A stretch of 64,000 nucleotides of DNA from Rehmannia glutinosa. Lineage: Eukaryota; Streptophyta; Magnoliopsida; Lamiales; Orobanchaceae. The notes beneath the pieces are model-generated. The model did no database searches. It saw only the letters and a list, made by a program, of their open reading frames with translations, and was not told where the DNA came from. Shown in pieces: positions 56,620 through 64,000 of this stretch (positions are counted from its first letter, which is position 1; every line of letters begins with the position of its first letter). Location of the stretch: contig JABTTQ020003411.1 of the NCBI GenBank assembly GCA_016081115.2, positions 372,001 to 436,000 of the forward strand. Reading direction: 5' to 3'. The translations under genes and the position numbers were made by a program.

Positions 56620-57830
56620 TTATTCTCTTTGTTTACCGCGAGTGTATGCCTACTCGTCGCCGAATTTGGAAGCGCGACACCGCCGGTAGCAACACGAGAG
56701 GAAAGTACTAACACGCATAACGAAGAGGATACTAACGAAAGTAAAGATTTCGTCATGGCGGATGAACAAAGAACTATGTATGACTATGCCAAACCATCCA
56801 TGGACGGCACGTCATCTAGCATCGTAAGGCCATTTTGTTGCACCCAATAATTTCGAAATCAAACCGAATGTCATTCAAATGGTGCAACAATTTGTTCAAT
56901 TTGATGGCCTACAGCATTTAAGATCGAACAATCATATCGCAAATTTCCTCGAAATTTGTGATACCTTCAAAATAAATGGAGTCTCTCGACGATGCCATCC
57001 GTTTGCGCCTATTCCCATTTACTCTTGGGGGACGGGCTAAACAATGGCTAAATACTTTGCCAAAGGAACAATCACAACATGGAGCATCATGGCGAAAAGT
57101 TCCTTTTGAAATATTTTCCACCGGCCAAAAGCGCACGATTGAGGAATGAAATCTCTTCATTCACTCAAGAAGACGACGAGACCTTGTACGACACTTGGGA
57201 GAGATTCAAAGAATTCTTTGCAAAAATGCCCACATCATGGTCTTCCTATTTGGATGCAAGTCCAAACATTTTACAATGGGCTACTCTCATCAACAAGGCA
57301 AATGATTGATGCGGCGGTGGGGAACTTTGAACAATAAAACACCGGTCGCCCAAGATCGATAGAGGGAATGGCCATGAATGGCTATCAATGGCAATCCGTC
57401 GAGGTAAACCTATGAGCAGTGGGTGTTTATAATGCGGATGCGGTGGTTACATTAGCGCACAAGTCGAAGCTTTGACCCAAAAGATCGATGATCTAGCGGC
57501 TCCTAAACCACCATCACCGCATGTTTTATCTTGTGAAACTTGCGGAGGATTGCATAATCATCGGGGATCGCCCACACACAATACCTCACACTCGAAGCAA
57601 GGCTAATTACGTTGGGAATCAAGGCAAAAATTACCCAAGTAATCCTTACAATAACACATACAATCACGGGTGGCGACAACATCCTAATTTCGGTTGGGGA
57701 AACCAAGGCCAACCACGACCTAATCCCAATCCCGATCTACACACGTCTCCGGATTTCGGCCCAAATCAAGGTAAGCCTAACTTGGAAGATCTTATAACAA
57801 AGTTTGTGCAATCATGATACCCGATTCGTG
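56620..57830 (+). pseudogene. Athila B gag
   Basis: A degenerate N-terminus (56629-56850) is followed by capsid text parallel to element A (KYFPPAKSARLRNEISSFTQ near 57111-57170). A damaged knuckle follows (CETCGGLHNHR, 57537-57569, the last Cys out of frame) and an Asn/Gln/Pro-rich tail. This copy keeps the 5' part of gag that is deleted in A. Many one-base indels and stops; not translatable as Gag. Confidence 0.82.
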
Positions 57831-58975
57831 CGGTGAAACATCCTTTAGAAATCAAGAGGCATCTATCCATAATCCGGAAAACCAAATAGGATGATTGCAA
57901 AAATGATTTCGAAGGCCACAAGGAAGTTTGCCAGGTAACACCGAGCCAAAAACCAAGGGAGCACGTAAAGGCAATCACCATCGAGTTTTCCACATGATCA
58001 TGATTATGCCAACGCCACCATGCGAAATATGTGGAGGACGACAAACACGAAGAAAAGCCCATGAACAAGGTGGTCGCGAATACAAGCCCAAGATCCCTTA
58101 GGAGTATCACCGAAGAAGATAGAAGGGAGGACAAATTTGGTAAGTACCTTGAGTCATTCAAGCAACTACATACTAAAATTCCATTTGTTCAACCTCTTTC
58201 AAAGCATCTTAAGGATCTAAATGACATCATTTCTAATGAAAATAAGCTTAACGAACTATGTTTGTGCAATTGAAGGATAAATGTTCTTCTAATAATTTAC
58301 CACAAAAATGTAATGATCCGGGAAGTTTTATTATCCCTTGTACAATTGATGGTTTACTGTTGATAGAGCACTAGTGACTTAGGAGCTAGTATCAATGTGA
58401 TGTCTTATGAAACATTCAAGCATATGGGATTAAGTGAATGAAACCTACTAGGATGGACATACACTTAGCCGATAAATCGATTAAACATCCTAGAGGTATT
58501 ATTAATGATGTGTTAGTCAAGATGATAAATTCATATTCCCGATTGATTTTGTTATTCTTGACATGCATGATGATATTGAGGTTCCTCTAATTCTTGGGCG
58601 TTCTTTCTTGGCTCACGGCAAAATCAATCATTGATGTGCATGAAGGAAAATTAACTTTGAGGGTGGGGGATGAACAAGTAATTTTTAAAATTCATGTTGA
58701 TATTGAAAAGGATACTACTTGTTCTTTTGCCGATTCAATTTCGTTGCACGATGAGAAATCTAAAAATCTCTTGGAGAAAAGTGTTGTTCAAAGTCCATGT
58801 TGGAAGCTTATGCCCGAAAAAGGGACCGGAAAGTTCAAAGAGCATATTTTGAAGCATAAAGTTGGAGGTAATACTACTAAATACCTAAGGAATTTTCATA
58901 AGTCCAAAGCTCCACGACTAATCTCACATTTGGGTAAACGGTCCAGCTATACGACTTTAAAGAAGCGCTAACCGG
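57831..58975 (+). pseudogene. Athila B protease relic
   Basis: The gag-protease linker (HVKAITI-type, about 57966) leads to the retropepsin core (DLGASINVMSYETFKHMGLS, about 58377-58436, the Asp-Leu-Gly-Ala site visible) and a damaged ILGR block near 58590. The frame 58594-58971 is open through the region where RT should begin. It ends in sequence with no RT similarity, marking the internal deletion. Confidence 0.8.
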
Positions 58976-60544
58976 GAGGAGAGCAACCCGGCATTTTGTG
59001 TGCATTTTCTTTTACTTAATTTTTTTATTGCTTGGGGATTGAAAAAAATTAAAAAAAAAAAAACACTGTCTGGCCGTGCTTAAAAGCACTTTGTGTTATC
59101 ATGATTCGCGAACACACCCTGACCGTGTTCAAAAAATCCAAGGTTTTATAGGAAAAATTCGTACCGAACACGCCCAGGCCGTGCTTGAAAAGCACGGCCA
59201 TGTTTTAAAAATAAATTAAAAAAAAAATTTTGCCGAAAAAATTCGTACCGAACACGCCCCGGCCGTGCTTTTTAAGCACGGCCGTGTTTTTATTATAAAA
59301 AAAAAAATTTTTTCAAAAAAAAAAAATAAAAAAAAATAAATTATATTTGATGATTTCACGATATTCGAGTTGTGTATCCTTGATTAGGTATGAAGATGCC
59401 GATGAAGGTCCCGTACTAAACAACCCAATGGTCGCTGAATACCGATTTCACTCTTCTAGTAAGGTCGTATTTTTCTTTTCCACCTCTTTTATTTCTTCTA
59501 GTGTGGTTGATTTTTGAGTGTTTTGTTTGTGTTCATTCATCTCTTTCTTTCACATTGAGGACAATGTGAACCTTTAAAGTTGAAGGTGGGTGCAATTACA
59601 TTCTTAGTTTGTGTGTGCTTGCTTTTATTTTTAGGTTGTCGACAAGAGGTAATTTTTTTTTTAACAAATTGAGTGTTTGCTAGTCAATAACTTAGCCCAA
59701 TTACACCAAAATTAACTTTTTGATTTATGTTTTCAATGTGAAGCAATTGATTGTCTAGAATAGATTGATGTAGATGTGTGCTAAATTTTGACGAGATTTC
59801 CAACTCCATAATACTTGATTTGTTAAGGCATTTACGACAAAGCTTAGTGTTATGAACGTTTGAGAATTCATGATTTAGTGATGGTTAACTAGTTGTTATA
59901 CCAAGCTTGTGAAAAAAAAAATAAATGAAAAAAAAAGAAGAAAAAAAAGGGAATCCAATCGAGGTTATACTCCTCTATTTGTTGTTGCTTAGTAACTAGG
60001 AGCATTCATGAGCCCCATGTTTGTCTTTAACGTAAAACGACGACACAAATATGAGTATGGGAAACCACCCTAGGAGTGTTTGAACGAAAATTCAAAATAT
60101 AAACCTAGTGGAAGAATGCCTCGAAAGGACCTACAAAAAAAAAAGAAAAATTGAAAGGGAGAATGTATATTTTTTGAATTCTCATTCCAATAAAAGTTCA
60201 AGAAGCTTGGTTATATGACTAGTAGGCTAACTACAATGATCCATTGAATTCTTGTATTTTCATGACATTATTGAATTGATGTTATTCATAACTATCAATA
60301 TTTGTGGAGTGATGATTTCAAGTTTGAATAATGCCTGCTGATATTACAGTCTGTCTTGACAGTCAATCACTTTGCAAAGCGTGTTTGTCTTGAATGGTTA
60401 ATTCGGGTTGAGAAGGCTAAGAACTTGACTGCTTGTGTTCAATGTGTTGAAAAACAAAATCCTTGTGTGTTGTAATTTATTGAACCATTCTTATTGATTT
60501 AATGTTTTGCTTGAGGACAAGCAAAGTTCAAAGTTGAGGTGGTT
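58976..60544 (+). other. Non-coding interior of Athila B
   Basis: It holds a palindrome cluster (59066-59290) embedded in A-runs, a TAAGGTCGTATTTTTCTTT block (59460-59478) also found after the env-like frame in A (53287), the 164-bp shared block, and CTTGAGGACAAGCAAA (60512-60527) just before the 3' LTR. No gene recognised. Confidence 0.7.
59957..60120 (+). repeat. 164-bp non-coding block conserved between Athila A and B (copy in B)
   Basis: Counterpart of 53787-53950, with the same length and the same order of short words. Its retention in an element that has lost RT, integrase and the env-like frame suggests a cis-acting role. Confidence 0.85.
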
Positions 60545-62267
60545 TAATAAGGGTCTTTTTATACATGTTTTATGTGTATATTTAAGTATGATTTGAGTTA
60601 TTTTATTGTTAGTTTCATAAATTTTTGATTGTACATAGTTCACATTACTCGAGGTGCTTTTATTGGTGTAGATTGATGATTTGGAGCTGTTTTTGGTGAA
60701 TATTGGGTCATGGTTTCATGCCAAAACATACCCGGGGGTTTTCGGATGCAAAAACACTCAAAATCCCAAGCTAAACGCTGGGCGTCATTTCGGGGCTTTT
60801 CGGTCAAACACAGGCAGAGTGTGTTTTTAAGCACGGTCGTGCTTTTGAGGGGCCAAAACCGAGCAAATATTTGGCAAGACGTACCAAACACGGCCAGGCG
60901 TGTTCGGAAAATCGCGAACACGGCCTGGCGTGCTTTTTGAAAGCACGGGCGTGCTTTTCGTCGGTAGTTTTTCTTTGGCGGAAATTATGGAGACTTTTCA
61001 TTTTTGCTTTTTGACAACCTTTGAGCAACTTTTACACCTCATTTTGATGCACCAAGCTCTATTATTCCCTCAATTGTCATGTGTACACAATGATTCAACC
61101 AACTCAACTATGAATGTGCACACAATGATTCAACCAACAACCATGGAAGTGGAGCATTTGTTAGCATTATTGATGTGTTCTTTCACAAAGATGGTGCCTA
61201 TAAAAGCCAAGAGTTTGAGTTGGAAAGGATATAGAATTCATGTAGTATTCATTGATAGAGAGATTCATTGTATATTCATTGTATATTCTAAGTTTCAAAG
61301 CAAAATACATTGAGAGGATAAAAGAGAGGTAGAGTTGGAAGTTGAAGAGCAATAGAGGAGAAGACTTGGAGCTCAACATCATTGCAATCAACCAAGGAGG
61401 AAGTCTTGTATTGGTCTTTAATAAGAGCTAAGTACACCATGTTCATTTTATTCATATCTTCTTGTGTAGTATACTCTTTTGTCAAAGCCATGTGTAGCTA
61501 AATTTCTAGTGTTTGAATGTAATGAACTCTAGAATGAATTTGTGATTTAGGTTTGTATGTTTTTAATAAAATCTTCATGTTTTGTGTGATTTACTTATAT
61601 TATGCTTTATTCATTCAAATTGATATATGCGCAATATTGATTTGAAGTTTATTTTTCATCAGGAAATCGAGAGATTCATGGTGAAATAGAACCTATATAA
61701 GTGAAAAGAGTTGCATGCAATCCTAGATATAGGGCGACATAAATCTTCCGGATTAGGGTCAAACCTAATATGGGAATTCACAAATCGTTATAATCTTTGT
61801 CTTGGGGTTTTAACTAGAAAGAGATTTGATTAATCAACTTGAGATTAGAAGTTATTCGCTCGATAGAGGGTTTAACTTAAATCGGGAATTTCTACGGTCC
61901 ACATAACATGAAATTTTATTAAACGAGGTTGGTTTTTGTAAGGGCTTATGGTTGTATTTTTATCTTGTTGAATCACAAAAACATTCTAGAGGGATTTACA
62001 TTCAAACACATTTCTAGCTCTTGATTTCTTAATTCTACAATCTAACTTTATTTGATCTTTTCTAAGTTGCAATTATTTTTAAATCCTCTATTTTTCATTT
62101 TCATTAAACAAACAAAACTCTGAAAATTGCTAGATTAAATAACAAAAAGACGGTAATTATTAGTACTTACAATCCTCGTGGGAATGACACTCGGTACTCA
62201 ATAATCTATACTACAAAACGATAGGTGCACTTGCCTATGGTTTTCTAGAGTAGTTTTTGAGCCATCA
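60545..62267 (+). repeat. 3' LTR of Athila B
   Basis: 1723 bp, very similar to 54757-56489. The first bases read TAATAAGG instead of TGATAAGG, so the terminal TG is mutated. TATAAAA at 61197-61203; it ends GAGCCATCA at 62267. Confidence 0.92.
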
Positions 62268-63593
62268 GCCGTGTCAGGGCCACTTTCAGACACTTTTTTT
62301 ATGCGGAAATTGTTGAAAAATCACCAACCAAACCTTTTTGATCACTTTTGAATACCTTTAACACCCTATCTTGTTGCACCATGTCCCCATGTTCTCTCAA
62401 TTGTCATGTGGACACAATGATTCAACCAACTTAACCAATGAAAGTGGAGTATTGTCATGTGAATATAATGATTCAACCAACTCAACCATGAATGTGCACA
62501 CAATGATTCAACCAACAACCATAGAAGTGGAGCATTTGTTAGCATTATTGATGTGTTCTTTCACAAAGATGGTGCTTATAAAAGCCAAGAGTTTGAGTTG
62601 GGAAAAATATTCATGTAGTATTCATTCATATAGAGATTCATTGTGTATTTACCATTCAATTCAATTTAGACACTTAGAAAATATTCATTGTGTCCAACAT
62701 TTTAAGTGGAATTGGGATCAAGAGGTTTTGGAAGAGTAAGCTTGTAGCAACATTGAAGAAGTCATTGAGATTTTGAGAAAGATAAGTACATCATGTCTAC
62801 AATACTTAAATCTTCTTGTGTAATTTACTCTTTTGTCAAATCATGAGTAGCTAAACTCCTAGTGTTTGAATGTAATGAACTCTAGAATGGATTGTGATTA
62901 AGGTTTGTATGTTTTTAATAAAATTCTCACGTCTTGTGTGATTCACTTATATCATGTTTTTTTCATTCGAGTTAATATTTCCGGTATATTAATTTGATAT
63001 ATATTCTTTATCGGGTAATCGAGAGATTTATGGTGAGAAAGAACCTATATAAGTGAAAAGAGTTGCATGCAATCCTAGATATAGGACGATATAAATCTTC
63101 TGAATTATGGTCAAACCTAATATGGGAATTCATAAATCGTTATAATGCAATTTTGGAGGTTTTAACTAGAAAGGGATTTCAGTTAATCAACTTGAGATTA
63201 GCAGTTTTCGCCTTGAGAAAGGGTTTAACTTAAATCGGGAATTTCTACGGTTCACATAACATGAGATTTTATTAAAAGAGGTTGGTTTTTGCTTAAGGGC
63301 TTATGGTTGTATTTTTATCTTGTTGAATCACAAAAACATTCCTAGCTCTTGATTTCTCATTCTACAATCTACTTTTATTTGATTTATTGTAAGTTGCAAT
63401 TATTTTAAATTCCTTTTTTTATTTTCTATTTTAACAAACAAAACTCTGAAAATTGCTATATTAGATAACAAAAAGACGGTAATTATTAGTACTTACAATC
63501 CTCGTGGGAATGACACTCAGTACTCAATAATTTATACTACAAAACGATAGGTACACTTGCCTACGGTTTTCTAGAATAGCTTTTGAGCCATCA

Positions 63594-63852
63594 GTTTTTC
63601 ACAAGCAACAAAGTCATACTTCTGAGATACTATATATGGATCTCTTTGGAGATTGTGTATTATAAAGGTGAGGTGTCATTGTTTCAAGTAGAATAGTTTG
63701 TGGTCTTGGACCATTTCTACTCAATAACAAGTTCTTCAAAATTATTTTACACTCTTAATGATTTTTAGTGATTCATATACTTGTGACAAGATACTTATCA
63801 ATACATCACCTATACAAATTTGAAGTGTGACCTCTTCTCATGAACATTATTA
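63594..63852 (+). other. Flank of Athila A, possibly degenerate Copia integrase
   Basis: In one frame 63600-63653 reads HKQQSHTSEILYMDLFGD. The (H/Y)MDLFG core is the first catalytic-Asp block of Copia integrases. The rest is degenerate and no other domain is visible, so this is a weak call. Confidence 0.3.
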
Positions 63853-64000
63853 CACTATAAGAAAAAACCGGTGTACCTACATATTTTATTAACAAAATTA
63901 TAAAGTGTAGGTAAATAATTTATCTACAGAATCTAAAACTGTTGGTAAATACCTCAGAAAATATGTCGATAATTGAAAAATTGTTGTTAATATGTCGGTA
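63853..64000 (+). mobile_element. Left end of a CACTA-like transposon, running off the window
   Basis: CACTATAAGAAAAAACCGGT at 63853 is a classic CACTA terminus. The following sequence repeats GT(C/T)GGTAAAT / GTAGGTAAAT-type words, as in CACTA subterminal arrays. The candidate 3-bp duplication is TTA (63850-63852). The right end lies beyond 64000. Confidence 0.72.

Larger units (their letters stand above)
54757..62267 (+). mobile_element. Athila-like non-autonomous element B (gag and protease only)
   Basis: LTRs 54757-56489 and 60545-62267 start TGATAAGG/TAATAAGG and end GAGCCATCA. Target duplications GTCGT (54752-54756) and GCCGT (62268-62272) differ by one base. A tRNA-Asp-type primer site follows the 5' LTR. 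Gag and protease relics are present, but the sequence passes from the protease tail (about 58930) straight to the block that lies after integrase in element A. RT, RNase H, integrase and the env-like frame are absent. It would need enzymes from a relative such as A. Confidence 0.9.
44417..63593 (+). mobile_element. Athila-type Ty3/gypsy retrotransposon A, with element B nested in its 3' LTR
   Basis: Exact 5-bp target duplications GTTTT flank it (44412-44416 and 63594-63598). LTRs begin TGATAAGTGCC and end GAGCCATCA. The internal order is gag, protease, RT, RNase H, integrase, then a separate Athila ORF-1-type (env-like) frame, as in Athila elements. The 5' LTR is fused directly to gag by a deletion that removed its own 3' part, the primer site and the start of gag. 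The 3' LTR is split by element B. Without B the element is about 11.7 kb. Confidence 0.93.
54299..63593 (+). repeat. 3' LTR of Athila A, split by element B (54299-54756 and 62273-63593)
   Basis: The first part equals the start of the 5' LTR (TGATAAGTGCC...). It stops inside the palindrome cluster at 54756 and resumes at 62268-62273 with GCCGTGTCAGGGCCACTTTC, which matches 44890 onward in the 5' LTR. TATAAAA is at 62577-62583. It ends GAGCCATCA at 63593. Reassembled length is about 1.78 kb. Confidence 0.92.

Overview
The window is nuclear DNA of a flowering plant, most likely a eudicot. It is AT-rich, has spliced genes, and carries plant-specific repeat families (Athila Ty3/gypsy, Sirevirus-like Copia, Cassandra TRIM, plant L1-type LINE, MULE, CACTA, hAT and Harbinger MITEs). 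I found one probable intact host gene: a high-affinity nitrate transporter of the NRT2 family at 35.5-37.3 kb. A relic of an S-domain receptor-kinase exon (26.6 kb) and a captured GRF zinc-finger exon (39.1-40.2 kb) are the only other host-derived coding pieces I recognise. No bacterial-type feature, CRISPR array or canonical tRNA gene is visible.

Layout. 1-23.4 kb is a nest: a minus-strand LINE is interrupted by a Ty1/Copia element, which is interrupted in its integrase by a 14.2 kb SIRE-like Copia element; a Harbinger/Tourist-like MITE (TTA target duplication) also sits in the LINE. 24.0-25.9 kb is a Copia remnant lacking reverse transcriptase. 26-33.8 kb is AT-rich DNA with several local tandem duplications, one split by a retroposon with a 17-bp target duplication, plus a GA microsatellite. 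The NRT2 gene lies between two hAT-like MITEs (33.8-34.3 and 37.5-37.9 kb). 38.7-42.5 kb is a Mutator-like element with about 200-bp terminal inverted repeats and an exact 9-bp target duplication. It carries a GRF exon that is split by a Cassandra element, and a CACTA-like element has inserted into its right terminal repeat. A second MULE-type MITE follows (42.7-43.5 kb). 44.4-63.6 kb is an Athila element (A: gag, protease, RT, RNase H, integrase, Athila ORF-1/env-like) whose 3' LTR is split by a second, non-autonomous Athila-like element (B: gag and protease only). The last 150 bases start another CACTA-like element.

How it fits together. Target-site duplications and re-joining of reading frames across insertions give a relative order: LINE, then Copia, then SIRE-like; MULE, then Cassandra and CACTA; Athila A, then Athila B. 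Nearly every transposon coding region is broken by stops and one-base shifts. The NRT2 gene also carries about five one-base losses, four of them in G runs, although the rest of its structure is well preserved. That pattern suggests consensus (homopolymer) errors in the assembly rather than gene death, and it may inflate the apparent decay elsewhere.

I see no convincing new multi-gene biological system. The most unusual signals are: (i) clusters of a GC-rich palindrome (ACACGGCC-N-GGCCGTGT) in LTRs and non-coding interiors of both Athila elements; (ii) a 164-bp non-coding block kept at the same length in the coding-competent and the coding-deleted Athila elements; (iii) about 5 kb downstream of pol in the SIRE-like element, preceded by promoter-like sequence; and (iv) the MULE with its captured GRF exon. 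All identities are by eye and from family knowledge; no search was run.
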